Shown here piece by piece: positions 45,485 to 56,260 of a stretch of DNA of 64,000 nt (positions are counted from its first letter, which is position 1; every line of letters starts with the position of its first letter). Under the pieces are notes generated by a model that saw nothing but the letters and a program-made list of their open reading frames with translations, searched no databases and was not told where the DNA came from. The stretch comes from Loripinus fragilis (Eukaryota; Mollusca; Bivalvia; Lucinida; Lucinidae), in contig OZ026522.1 in assembly GCA_964019695.1 (NCBI GenBank), forward strand, positions 18,908,687-18,972,686, given 5' to 3'. A program made the translations under genes and the position numbers.

Positions 45485-46456
45485 CTGCTCAACAAAAGTT
45501 TAGCACGGATAAATATAAATTGATTTTTTATTTGAGCAAATTACTTACCGTTAAAACATATCTGCTGAAATGATGGTTTGATATGTGATAAAGTTAAGGA
45601 AAGCAATTGGTGTACCTTAATTGGGTTTCTACTGCGTCGTTTATTACTTTAAACAAGAGAGGGGTCACAAAAGCGTTTCAACTGCATTATTGGCATAACA
45701 AAATTGATACAACATCGGTTTATAAAGTCCTTCGTTTTCCAGCTTAGTCGAATCAGCCATTCTGAAAAAAGTCGTCTCCATTGAGCATTTGAAACAAAAG
45801 TTGAGTCTTGATAACAACTAACGTCGTTGTTATAATGACGTTTACAAGTCAAAAACAGTACCGTTTTGCGTTGTGTAAGCATGCTTAATTTAAAGGGTAT
45901 TCATGTTTAAGAGGATGCCAAAAGAGCGACAATTAAGGGTAAGGCACGTTTATTAAATTTCGTCATAAAAAAGTGACGTTAATCTGAAGTTGAAGCTAAA
46001 TGAAGGCGGTAACGCTATCTAAAGAAGACGTTTTCAAAGGATCAACTAACATAAATGATCCGGGTGATTGTGCCACTCTAGACTCAAAAAGATTACTTGA
46101 CCGCTTGATTTACTTCGCTGAAAAGTCAAGAAGTGAGAAAATCATTTTAAACAACATAATGGAACGGTAAAACGTGGCATAAACGGGGGTCAAAGTTTGA
46201 TGTTTTTAATTTTTTCATCATTACGAACCTTTTGCTTTACATTAGAATCAAAAGTTTTAATTTTCGATGTAGACGTGGATCCTTTACATGCCCATGACAT
46301 TAAATTTAACGTCAATCCACTGATGCCTTACCAGATTACCTTTTGTCTGGCGAACACGAACAGACGTAAATTTCAAGATCCCTATATGTTGATTGTTTCA
46401 TTTTTGTTCAAAGTGAGGCATCATGTTAAAATCCGTGCTTAACTTTAGTTGAGCAG
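45485..46456. mobile_element. Tc1-like TIR element, 972 bp, TA-flanked
   Basis: CTGCTCAACAAAAGTTTAGC (45485) and, inverted, CTGCTCAACTAAAGTTAAGC (46456) are the tips, each followed by ACGGAT, with TA at 45483-45484 and 46457-46458. ORFs inside (45649-45882, 46197-46442) show no DDE transposase motif. It lies 185 bp downstream of the ZP gene stop codon. Confidence 0.8.
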
Positions 46457-46640
46457 TATATATCAAAATGCTCAATTGTGCCAGGGGGTGGGGTCATCGC
46501 TTGGACTATTCAAGGATAATGAGTGCACTTCAAGAATCAACAAAGAAAAAAAGGTTAAAATCAAGTTCCAGTGCCTCCCAGATTTCACTCATTTTCTGCC
46601 AATTATGATGTTGCGGCTCCAGCATGGTTAGATGTTACCA

Positions 46641-46830
46641 TTATCCAATAATCGCTGGCCCATGACATGACTGGTCACAACTAGACGTATAATCGTTGTT
46701 GTCACAGAGGGATGCCTTGCAGTAGATGTCAAGCCCTTCTTTATTATTGGTGTATTCAATTTCTTGGAACACGAATCTAACCTCATGCTGCGAGTAAGAA
46801 ATAATGTGGGTATTCTGGTCAGTCACGCAT
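46641..46830 (-). CDS. ZP gene exon 4: end of ZP-C and stop
   Basis: After 'tttttccag' the exon supplies A TGC, restoring the canonical ZP 'NGC' with exon 3. It continues VTDQNTHII, EVRFVFQEIEYTNN, LDIYCKASLCDNND and SCDQSC, then stops eight residues later. No furin site or membrane anchor follows. Confidence 0.83.
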
Positions 46831-49800
46831 CTGGAAAAAAAGGAATGAGCCGCGACATGTGGTTTACAACAGTATTGTATATATATTTTGAAAAGTGTAG
46901 ACTCAAGACGAGCCTTTGCAGCCCCCTTTTAAGCTTAGAAACTCCAAATGCTGTTTGGGCGGTGGCTTAAGCGTCATTGAATATTCAAATGACCAGTGGA
47001 GGCTCTGACCAGACTGCCCATATGCACAGGCTAGTCCGAGCCTTTGCTGGTCGCACATATACCACATTGTTGGAAGTCTCGTGTCGTGGCTCAAATATGG
47101 AACAAAACATGAGATTTTGGTTACTTATTGTGTTCAAGCGAATGTTTCTAATGTCTCTAGCCTAATATCAAGTGCTAGCCCAATTGTAGGCTATTCAATA
47201 CTTTCACACGGCTATATCATGATTAAGCACATGAGGAGGATGCAATAGTAACTTATTATCATAAACTATGATGATTATGAGGATGGATAGATAAAAAAAA
47301 AGCCCTGAGGATCACCGTTTGACATCACGAGGCTTGCCGAAGTAAAAGGCAAACTATCTCTGTGCATGTGTGCGTGCGTGTGTTAAAACATAATTGAGCC
47401 GCGACATATGATTTCCAACCATGTGGTATGTGCGACCAGCAAAGCCTCAGATCAGACTGCGCAGTCTGATCAGAGCCTTTGCTAGTTGCTTGAATATTAT
47501 AGGAGTGTTGAGCTACTGCCCAAACATCTTTTGGAGTTTGTAAACTTAAAAGGTGGCTGCACAGGCTCAAATTAGTCTACACTTGTCAAAAATGCCACAT
47601 TGTTGGTAATCACATGTCGCGGCCCATATTCATACCCATTCTTGATAATGTAGTAGCTCTGTTCCTCTGGAGTCTCTTTGTACGGCTTCATATAACACGA
47701 ACGAAGAACCAGCTTTATATCACTGTCCTGAGTTTCAGTGAAGACTTTCCCATAGACAGTTTCTCCAACACTGATATGGAACGGAGGCCCTGGTAAAGAC
47801 TTGGAAAATGTCTGATCCCTGTAGAACACCAGTGAGACAGAAGAATGTTCAGGTGGTGGAGTGTTTATGCTACCTGGTAAATGTTGTCCGTCATGGTGCA
47901 TATGCGCAGATGCAGTCGCGTCACGTGGAACGTCACACTCAACATTCAGATCCCAGAAATGATGTCTGATTATGAACGTGAAAACGGGGTCGTGTTGGGC
48001 GTAGACAAGTTTGTTGACAAACTTCAGTGAATGTGGCGTTTTCTGAAAAAAAGGTTATATGTATCTAAGTATGCAAAATGTTTTGATTTTATGTCATAAA
48101 AAAAGATCAGGTCTACAAGACATGGGTCAATATGAAAATAATTGCGGTAAGCCCCTTTTCCAGCAGGTGTATTCTCATTATGTTATATTTACTTTTCGTA
48201 CGATGGCTAGTACCTACTGGGTTCTTTAACCCCTTAATTACACGAAAAGTAAATCTGGTGAATTTAGAGACCTTTCTGACCTCGTATTTATGTCACAAAC
48301 ATAGAAATCCACAGGCTATTTAACGCTATTCCCGATTTTTTATTCTCTTCCTAGAGCAGTTTTCTATTAAATATTTACCAGTGGTTAAGCATTAGATCGC
48401 TTCGTAGCTTGGTTTATGATTGTAGCATTTCTTGGTAAGTAATCTTGGTACTTATCACAAATTGGGGGCAACGATGGTGCATGCGAGCCTGTGCAAATGC
48501 GATGACTCACAAGAGACTTCAGTACTCGCATATTTATACACATTTAGGATGTCAATGAAAAATCAGAAAAATATTTACACACGTAGCCTCACTTGATTAA
48601 CTGTGAAAAGATAAGTGTCATTGTAACCTTTCAACTACTCTAAAAGCAATGTTCTGTTTGATTCGCTGGATACTGATGGAATTGTTTAAAATTTATCTCT
48701 AGAGAAATCTTTTCCTCAAGTCATTGTAGTAAGAAAGTAAGATTAACTTTGCACCAAACGAGGTGGGAGTCCAGCTACCACTGTTTTGGAGTAAAATTTC
48801 ACACACATTTTACAGCGTACGTCAGCGAGGCTTTTATGCATATGCATATGTTTGGGCTTATGTGGTGTTTGTCTCATTTCAGTACATACCGTTTCTACAG
48901 TCGAGCAGTTTTGTAGTCCCTGGTCGAAGACTAAAATCATATTTGATTCCATAGTTCCTTTGCATGCAAAGTTACCAAGATATATATCATCCTTCTGTAT
49001 ACCAGGATATATTGACATCATTATCGTCATGTCGATTGTTATGTTCCACTTGTCTGGCTCGCATGCAGTATGGATCGCTTGTTGAGGCAGTAGATGGGAG
49101 TGGGCAGGGGTTATTGAAGTTATCATAAAGTTGGTAGTTCTTAACTCAGGTGTTTTAGTTCTCAGTGAAGTTGGATTTTGCGTCGTTAATAACGCCAGCT
49201 TTGGTGTTGTGTATGTTGCTGTTTTTGACAGTCCGGATTGGTATGTCGTAGAACCTTCAAAAGAATAAGGTACTATTGAAAAGGTCATTTTTATATGGAA
49301 CTTCATACAAAACCTTAATCATTAAGAGACATGAAAAAGATAGCGAGTCATGTAAATCAATATTCAAGAAAATAATTTCAATTAAATTCTTGTTTTGTAA
49401 TGACGAGTTGCAGATACAAAACTGTGCGTCATAATATAGCGCTCTGTTTACCGTGTTGTCGCGTTTTTAGGTATTCACAATATTTCACAGTGGCAATAAA
49501 ACAGTATTCCTATGAAAAAGCAAATGAGTATGACCAAGAATTGTTATAAACGCACACCACAAAACAACAACAGCAACAACCATACATGCCATACCTCACA
49601 ATGTGAGATAAAATCTCACAGAATTTGGCCCTTATGAAAGCCAACTACCATAAGATTTTCAAATCTCACAAAGTTTTCAGATCATCTAAAACACATTTTA
49701 TAAAGAAATATTCATTAATAACACTTTATTTTGTTTATCACATGCTTCATACATTAAAATAAAAGCCTTTTGGTTATGTTGGGGGGATCCAAAGGGATTT

Positions 49801-52783
49801 TTGTGACAATCTCACATAATGTTATCAAAACTCCCTTAAAGTTTTGGTTTATCTCACAGATTTCAGTCCACAGTTTATGGCATATTTGAACAACAACAAA
49901 TGCAGCGAAAGGCAAGGGCAGAGGATAGATGAAGGCTGGAGATTTCCATCTTCTCCTCCTCTCCTCACCCAAAGTGGAGACAAAGGCGACAATGAGGCCC
50001 CCGTGGACACCGAAGAGCAATCTCACTCTGAGTAACGTCATGAACATGTCGATAGGTGAACAAGCAAAGCGAGGATCGACTTCAGAAATACCAAACAAGT
50101 TGAACGGACATCAACTGATACAGAAAGGATACCTGCAGGATGCCAAACGCACGAGAACCATACACACTGCATATCAACGCACAACCGGTGACGTCCATTC
50201 GAACATGTCCAAAACTTAATAACAAATAAGACTGGACAAAACGGATATCATCTGATACAGAACACATTCACTCTATGAGGAACGGACAAGAAATGCATGG
50301 GAATGGACGCGAAAGGACAGAGAATTTTACGCTTCTGTTAGCACTATCCGGTAATGTGTGACTGAGACCTAACAGTTAAGTATTTGCTAAGTTATATATT
50401 TTATGAAATGAAAATTGACAATTGAACACTAAAATAAGAAAAATCATGTTAAATTGATATCTTTGACCATGTACAGAACTGAATCTGAATATATACTTAG
50501 TATGTAATATCATGTTTAAATCTTAATACTAAGCTAACTAAATACTTTACTATAAGAATGATTGTAATGCTGGGCCAAGAACCTGTAACCTACATGTATT
50601 TGCAATGTCGTTCATCAGACCATAATGGCCTTCATCGCGAGAACACCCATCTTCGTAGTTTCCAACCAGTAAAACTTAAAGCAACCTTATCAGCTGAATA
50701 TTGAAAACTTGCACGAAGCAAGTTTGTATATATTATCTATATCAATAAGTGAAACACAAAGGTGCAAATCAGACTGTGCGGATGCACAGAATGATCTGCA
50801 CCTATGTTGGTCGCATGCAATAGTCAGGTTTTCTCATGGTGATGACCATATACTGTAAATTCGGAATCTTTCGCGAGGACTTTATTTTCTCGAAACTTCG
50901 CATATCAACCCCTCGCGAAATGGGAAAATACCTCTGTCATTTATTGATATAGGTAAATCTTGACTTAGTTGCGAATTTTTCACATCACTAATATGTCTTT
51001 TAATGCTATTAGTGAAAATAAAATTCTCGCGAACATTTCAGAAACAGTTATTCAGTGGTGCTAGTTCCATGTAACTTCCTTCGCTTCACATATATTTACT
51101 TCCGAATAATGTACAAACAAGCAAATTATTCCCTAGCAAGAATGTACCTCCACTGAGCGCATGATAATGCAAGAAGTACCAACATTCCAAAAGATGGAAC
51201 ATATCGCTAAGACATATACAGTGAAACCTGTGTAATACGGCCACTGACAAATAGACACAATAAAATATCTTGATGACAAATGGTAGGGGAGCTTAATGAA
51301 GGTCGAAAGTATTGCAGAATGTTCCCATTGAAACATTCTGTAATACTTTGAACCTGCATTAAGTGATGATTAGTCTTGAAATCCATTTTTTTTGTCTTTT
51401 TGCGGGTGGCCATTTTACACAAGTTTCACTGTACCTCCTTTTGTTGAAGATGTTGTGTTTGGTAATGTTATCGTTGATGTAGAAGACTTCTTTGTAGACG
51501 TGGATGGCACTACTGTAGAAGTTATAGTGGTAGTAGATGACGTTGTCGGAGTTGTTGTCGTGGTAGGTGTTGTTGTTGTGGGGGCAGTTGTGGTTGTGGG
51601 GGGAGTTGTTGTTGTGGGGGCAATTGTTGTTGTGGGGGCAGTTGTAGTTGTGGGGGCAGTTGTTGTCGTGGTAGTGGTTGTTGTTGTGGGGGCAGTTGTG
51701 GTTGTGGTGGTGGCTGTGGTTGTACTAGTTGACGTTGAAGTTGACGGTGTTGACAATGTCGTCGTCGTGATACCGGTAGCCTCTACTCTAACAGTAACGT
51801 TATCAGATGCAGTACCGTTATATACCTCGAAGATCCATTGACCATCGTCAGTTTTTCCCACTCCATTAATCACTAATGTTCCATTGTCTAGAATGGAGTA
51901 TTGTCCGCTTCTTGTTCCTGCCTCTATGAAAGAATCCCCACTTGGCGAAATCCATTTCACTTCAGGAATAGGATTACCTTCAAACTCACAATTGATGGAC
52001 AGTTTATGATGTACATCAATTCTATACAGCTGATTGTCACAGTGTAAGACTTTTGGTGGTTTGCATCTGAAATCCTTGTCTGGAACATTTATAAAAGCGT
52101 GGTATTTGACTCTGGCAGGACCATTGCATACGACCTCCCCTTCATCTCTGCCACTCACCAGGAATTCCTGCTTAAGATCACGAAACCAGTACAGCTGGCA
52201 GTGGCAGGACCATGGGTTATCTGATAGATGTAGTGTAGTAAGACTATTCAGCTTTGGCTTCAATGTATCTGGCAGATCACGGAATAAATTATCATTTAAG
52301 TCTAACGTTGTTAGCGATATAAGAGGAGCTAAAACACCCGCGCTTAGCTTTTTTAAATTTTAGTAATCCACGAAACACACCACCGTCCAACGATCTTAAG
52401 TCTTTGTCAGCAAAACTTATATCACGTAGTTCATTTAGACCTGCAAACGTATCATCGTCTATTGTATTAACTTCACTGTATGTGACTATAAGAGTATTTA
52501 AATGCGTCACTGGCTGCAGGTTTGATTGACGAACATGATGTAAAGTGTTATGTTTAGAAGGTAGCCCAGAAAGTGACAGAAAAATTGTTCTTGCTGGATC
52601 TAAGCCTGACGGCCAAGCTGTTTGTCCTGGATTACATTTAACAGATGTGCTGCGACAATTACAGTCAGTTGGACAAAACGAATCAACATGTATCGGTTTA
52701 AATAACAGTATATATAAAACAATAAAAGAGCTAAAACTCTGTAGCTTTTCCGCTTTAAACTGCATTCTTAAATAATATTCCAC
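46641..52783 (-). CDS. Four-exon gene: signal peptide, LRRs, Ig domain, Thr-rich stalk, ZP domain
   Basis: Joined exons 52783-51435, 49254-48890, 48042-47636 and 46830-46641 give ~769 residues. All junctions have GT/AG, and phases agree (1, 0, 2). Domains: signal peptide with FIVLYILLF core; CPTDCNC LRRNT; several LRRs; LRRCT (NPWSCHC..); I-set-like Ig; a long Thr/Ser/Pro mucin stretch; then a ZP module with its cysteines. No transmembrane or GPI segment follows, so a secreted or matrix protein is likely. ZP modules polymerise; LRR and Ig parts bind ligands; this protein's role is unknown. One frameshift in exon 1 (A6 run at 52349-52354) could be an assembly error, an allele or decay. Confidence 0.82.
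46845..47096. repeat. Foldback MITE, family M1 copy 5, inside ZP intron 3
   Basis: 'atgagccgcgacatgtggtt' start, 'gtagactcaagacgagcc' and 'tttgctggtcgcacatat' landmarks, 'ctcgtgtcgtggctcaaat' end. Its start lies 14 bases from exon 4, with only the splice acceptor tract between. Confidence 0.8.
47396..47630. repeat. Foldback MITE, family M1 copy 6, inside ZP intron 3
   Basis: 'tgagccgcgacatatgattt' start and 'cacatgtcgcggcccatat' end, in opposite orientation to copy 5. Its outer end lies a few bases from the exon 3 donor. Confidence 0.8.
47636..48042 (-). CDS. ZP gene exon 3: ZP linker and first part of ZP-C
   Basis: The acceptor 'ttttttcag' precedes AAAACGCCA. It reads KFVNKLVYAQHDPVFTFIIR and VECDVPRD (end of ZP-N), a His/Pro-rich linker, then FYRDQTFSKSLPGPPFHISV, VGETVYGKVF and KLVLRSCYMKP, ending SYYIIKNG in phase 2 at the donor GTATGA. 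Confidence 0.85.
48043..48889 (-). other. ZP gene intron 2
   Basis: 847 bases, AT-rich, with GT at 48889 and AG at 48043. I see no recognised repeat in it. Confidence 0.75.
48890..49254 (-). CDS. ZP gene exon 2: end of stalk and ZP-N half
   Basis: The acceptor 'cttttgaag' precedes GTTCTACGAC; with exon 1's final G the codon is GGT. 121 codons: a Thr/Ser-rich tail of the stalk, then the ZP-N core with TACEPDKWNITIDMTI, DIYLGNFACKG and VFDQGLQNCSTVET. The donor is GTATGT at 48889, phase 0. Confidence 0.85.
50620..50855. repeat. Foldback MITE, family M2 copy 3 (diverged)
   Basis: 'atggccttcatcgcgagaac' start, 'cttgcacgaagcaagttt', 'cagactgtgcggatgcacag' and 'caggttttctcatggtgatgacc' end. Confidence 0.7.
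50858..51060. repeat. MITE-like repeat with TCGCGAG / CTCGCGA arms
   Basis: 'tactgtaaattcggaatctttcgcgagga' and internal 'ctcgcgaaat', 'ttctcgcgaac' segments. Similar 'CTGTAAATTC..TTTCGCG' ends are common in marine invertebrate MITEs. Confidence 0.5.
51219..51431. repeat. TA-flanked MITE (CAGTGAAACC tips) whose end forms the ZP intron 1 donor
   Basis: CAGTGAAACCTGTGTAATAC at 51219 pairs with the inverted tip CAGTGAAACTTGTGTAAAAT ending at 51431; TA flanks are 51217-51218 and 51432-51433. An internal palindrome is 'cagaatgttcccattgaaacattctg'. On the minus strand the donor is G (51434) + TA (duplication) + CAG (MITE tip). Confidence 0.82.
51435..52783 (-). CDS. ZP gene exon 1: signal peptide, LRRNT, LRRs, LRRCT, Ig, mucin stalk
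   Basis: Start at 52783 or, better for a signal peptide, the second Met at 52765. LRRNT cysteines lie in SFCPTDCNCRST. LRR pieces include LNELRDISFADKDLRSLDGG and, after the frameshift, LISLTTLDLNDNLFRDLP. The LRRCT is followed by an Ig domain with INCEFEGNP..VKWISPSG, but the second cysteine position reads DDGQWIFEVYNG (Phe, not Cys). About 100 residues of Thr-rich repeats follow, with N-glycosylation sites NGT and NVT before them. The exon ends GGAG, phase 1. Confidence 0.85.
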
Positions 52784-52877
52784 AACTTCTCACACGATCT
52801 CGCTGCATCAGCTGTTTCTTTTGGTACAGGTAACAACACAAACATATCATGTAAATCCCACAACGAATTAACAGTAT

Positions 52878-53118
52878 AAATTAGCCACAACACGAGATTT
52901 CCAATTTTGTGGTATGTACGACCAACAAAGGCTCAGAGCAGCCTGCGCTTAGGCGCATTTTGATTAGAGCCTTTACTGGTCACTCAAATATTCTATGACT
53001 GTTAAGCTACTAGCCAAACGGCATTTAGAGTTCCTAAGCTTAATAGGAGGCTGCACAGGCTCATATGAGTCTACTCTTGTCAAAATGCCACATTGTTGGA
53101 AATCACATGTCACAGCTT
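52878..53118. repeat. Foldback MITE, family M1 copy 7 (diverged)
   Basis: 'ttagccacaacacgagattt' start, 'gcagcctgcgcttaggcgc', 'gcctttactggtcactc' and 'cacattgttggaaatcacat' end. It lies just upstream of ZP exon 1. Confidence 0.75.
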
Positions 53119-53609
53119 TATTATGGATAATATCTGGCTGAACGCTATGTAAAGTCGAGTAATCACCATACGTTTTTAAATCAATTTTATTTTATCTTCT
53201 AAGTATCGTATCGTCTTAGCAGAAAATGAATTTAGTAAATGAAATATAAACTCCAAAGAAACTCCCTTCTGATTTGGCTTATTTCAGGTTAGGATTTCGT
53301 ATTTTGATAAAGTTTAGTACTCTTTCAACAAGTTAATGCATTTATTCTGCTATTAAAGATTTGTTTACTGACTTTTACTGTCTAATACTAATTTTCAACT
53401 AGTTTGGGTTTGCAAAAGCTTTTATAATTCCTTTTTATTAGTTCCACCTACCATGCTGTCATGTTATATATTACCAAGCAGTCATTGGTTATCTCTATAA
53501 GGAAAACGGTTTAAATTAAGGTTTAACTTTAGAGAATACAGGATTGATAAATTGATTTTAATGGTTTTAACTAATTTACGCCAGTAGCGACGTTTGTAGC
53601 TGCTGATAA
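53119..53609. other. Unassigned sequence upstream of the ZP gene
   Basis: AT-rich, no ORF, no recognised repeat. Confidence 0.4.
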
Positions 53610-53805
53610 CCCTTGCGCGGATCAAGAGGAGGGGACATGAGGTCGGAACCCCTCTGAAAAATCACAAAAACATAGGTTTCTTATTTATACTAGTCTGAAT
53701 CCTCTGAAAAATCTCAAAGCTAGCAAGCCAAAATTAAATGTTGGGCCAACATTGGCACGCCAGTGAAACGCCTTTAAATGCTGGCGTGCCGACGATAGAT
53801 CAGGT
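53610..53805. repeat. Dispersed repeat, copy 2 (inverse of 17205-17430)
   Basis: 'gcgcggatcaagaggagggg', 'cctctgaaaaatcacaaaaacataggttt', 'gctagcaagcc' and 'tggcacgccagtgaaacgcc' correspond in reverse complement to copy 1. Confidence 0.6.
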
Positions 53806-53924
53806 CAGATTTAGATCTAACTGTGTAACACTCTGATGGTATTCATAAAAAATATTTGAAACATATTTTGAGAAATCAGTAGACGCCAATAAAACATGTA
53901 AAATTACTGAGCATGCAAAGAGTT

Positions 53925-54260
53925 AATGGGCCTGTTATTTTGGCTGTTGTCGGGCCCATCAGGGTTTAATATACTGTTGAATCCTTATCTTTGATTTATC
54001 TCATTTTTATATCTTGATTTTAATGTTCTAGGAGATAATTCGTGGATAAGTTAAGGATATTTAATGCAAACCAAACATCTATATGTCTTGATCAACATCC
54101 GAACTATGGGTGAGTATGGTACTGCGAAACATGGTAAAGCCCATCAGTAAAAATATTTTACAGACCGTCCCAAGGCGGTACTTCTTTTGTGGATCATTTT
54201 TGTTATCTATGTTTTGTGCATGTCCTGCTTTCTTAATTACGAGATAGTGATCTCGTTCAT
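53925..54260 (+). repeat. Retroelement 3' UTR, isolated copy
   Basis: 'gggcctgttattttggctgt' to 'ccaaggcggtacttcttttgtggatcat', as at 40605-40910. No coding part precedes it, so it is a very short 5'-truncated insertion. Confidence 0.72.
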
Positions 54261-55000
54261 ACTTGATAATTATGTCATTATTATTGGAAAATGATGTATA
54301 TAGTTATTACGAGAAAATTTTTCCCATTATAACAAGATAGTTACCGGCAAGTCACTCACCGTTACAACAACGTCGTATCAACATCATGACGTCGCATCGA
54401 CGTCGATACGACGTTGTTTCGACGTCATGTGACTACTAGGCTCTAACTTTATTAACTAAGACAGTTTTGATTTGATCGCTATGGACCCTCCAGAGTTCAA
54501 TGCACTGGTCTGGAAATGTTTCTGAGATGTGGCAGACTTCCGCGAATCTCTTGTGCCAAACAAACTCAAACCATTTTCAACCTCCTCCATAGGCGCTCCT
54601 GTGTTAAATGCACTGGTGTTCGACTGCCGCTGGCACCTTCTCTCAAACTTCCAGAAATCCTCAGTGCCAAAGAAGATAAAGGTTTATTTCTGTCTGAAGG
54701 GTCCTGTCTGTCTGTTGTGTCCTTTGCCCTGGCACCCGAGTCTCTAACATGTGCGCAGATTTCTGCAAATTAGGTTAAGACCAGTTTAATTACTATAGGT
54801 TATGTCTCCATGGAATATACTAGTTCAGTCACTAGTCTGTTACTGTTCTTGACACCATCACAGACTTTCAGGATCTCCAATAACTGGTACCAGAGACCAA
54901 TTAGGACACACTAGATCTTCCAGTCAATAGCACTGGAAATTGGAAGACCCTGATACCATCAAAGGCGTCAAGGATTCCCCAATGCCGAAAAAATTAAGGC
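54261..55000. other. Unassigned sequence with a short palindrome
   Basis: 'acaacgtcgtatc' and 'gatacgacgttgt' form an inverted repeat around 54366-54413. ORFs at 54516-54773 overlap in two frames, and neither has a recognisable domain. Confidence 0.4.
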
Positions 55001-55009
55001 CAAAATCGA

Positions 55010-55510
55010 TTTATATTGACCCACTAGCTCAATGCATCATTTTGTGACTGTCTCTGGCAGGCTTACAGAATTTCAGGAATCCCCAAATAGCACGAAATAG
55101 CATTGCATATGATCAAAGGGAAATAACTCCAAAATATATGCAAAACAAAGTCATGCTTCTGCAAATGACACATCGTTTCATTGTGCTCTACAACTGCATG
55201 AACTTTCACCCAAATAGCCTGAACTGTTTTCAACAGACAGAATTGACACAAAATTACATTTACTTATGTTCCAAAGGGAATAATTTGAAATATATACAAG
55301 CAAGATGTACTGTTCTTGTGCATGACACGTCTTCTTAAATTGTTTTACAAATGTATGAAGTTTCATCAAAATATCCTGAACTATTATCAAATTATAGAAT
55401 GGATATGATTTTTGACAAACATATGGACAGACAGATGGACAGACAGACAGATGGACGCAAGGAGAAAAACAATATGTCTTCAGACCCTGAAGGGGGAGAC
55501 ATAATTGATG
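55010..55510. repeat. Short tandem-unit repeat ending in a (GACA)n tract
   Basis: Two ~156-bp units share 'aaagggaaataactccaaaatatatgcaa' (55117) and 'aaagggaataatttgaaatatatacaag' (55273), each followed by 'atgacac'. It ends with 'ggacagacagatggacagac' (55424-55455) and 'gggggagacata'. Related in style, not sequence, to the 23-kb array. Confidence 0.6.
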
Positions 55511-56256
55511 TAAACCATCTAACCATCACTGATCAAACGTCACACAATTCTATCTCCGAAAGGAACAATTACATCAGACAACATCAACCATATTGTTAAT
55601 ACTAAATGCTATCAATTTTACTCTGAAATATTTATGAAGTAATTCTGAGCCCGGTACTAGAGTAAGTATGGTCCTGGTGATTTTTTCGGGTCACACAGGA
55701 AGTTAAGTGTGTTTTTTGTTCCCCCTTCCCATATTTCACTACTTAATGGCGCTTTAAATACAATTTAATTAAATGCCCAACTTCCTGTACTTTAAACTGC
55801 TCCTTCTTTCTGTGTATTTCTATCAGAGCATAGGCTTCATTTAGGGCAGAATGTTTCTTTTGTTCTTGATTTATGGCTCTAGAATCCCTTGTTCCTTAAG
55901 AAATTGAAGCACCAAAACCTTTACACAATTTTCCTATTGATATGGCAGGACCATGGTTGTTTTATTGAGCTATTCCATGTGGTCTGCTGTTGAAATTTCT
56001 CACAAGGGTAAATATTTTTTGCATTAACATTCTCAATAAAGGATTGGTACCTTCCAATTTGTATGTATTTTGGTTAATTTTAGCTACTTTGATACACCTG
56101 AGATTCAACCTAGAGTCTATACATTTATTACAGTCCTCTGCAAATTAATACGTGAGATAATGAACAATTGTACTGTATTTTCTGGTTCTCATTCCAAATT
56201 GTACAGGCTTTGGACTATGTGGTCTCTTATGTTTTAGTTGAATTTTTTCTTAGATT
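55511..56256. other. Unassigned sequence
   Basis: No open frame beyond 60 codons and no repeat matched within the window. Confidence 0.4.
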
Positions 56257-56260
56257 TTAA

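Larger units (their letters stand above)
49255..51434 (-). other. ZP gene intron 1 with several repeats
   Basis: 2180 bases. It contains a CAGTGAAACC MITE (51219-51431), a TACTGTAAATTCGG-type repeat (50858-51060), an M2 MITE (50620-50855) and a stretch with overlapping ORFs on both strands (49754-50219) that has no recognised domain. Confidence 0.75.

Noticed and set aside
48763..49085. Plus-strand ORFs opposite ZP exon 2
   Set aside because: They are shadows of exon 2, whose minus-strand reading has conserved ZP cysteines and agreeing splice phases.
49754..50219. Overlapping ORFs on both strands in ZP intron 1
   Set aside because: No domain, no splice signals that fit, and they overlap one another; kept only as part of the intron.
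51392..51841. 149-codon Val/Gly-rich plus-strand ORF
   Set aside because: It is the exact antisense of the Thr-rich stalk in ZP exon 1; the Val repeats come from reading ACN codons backwards.
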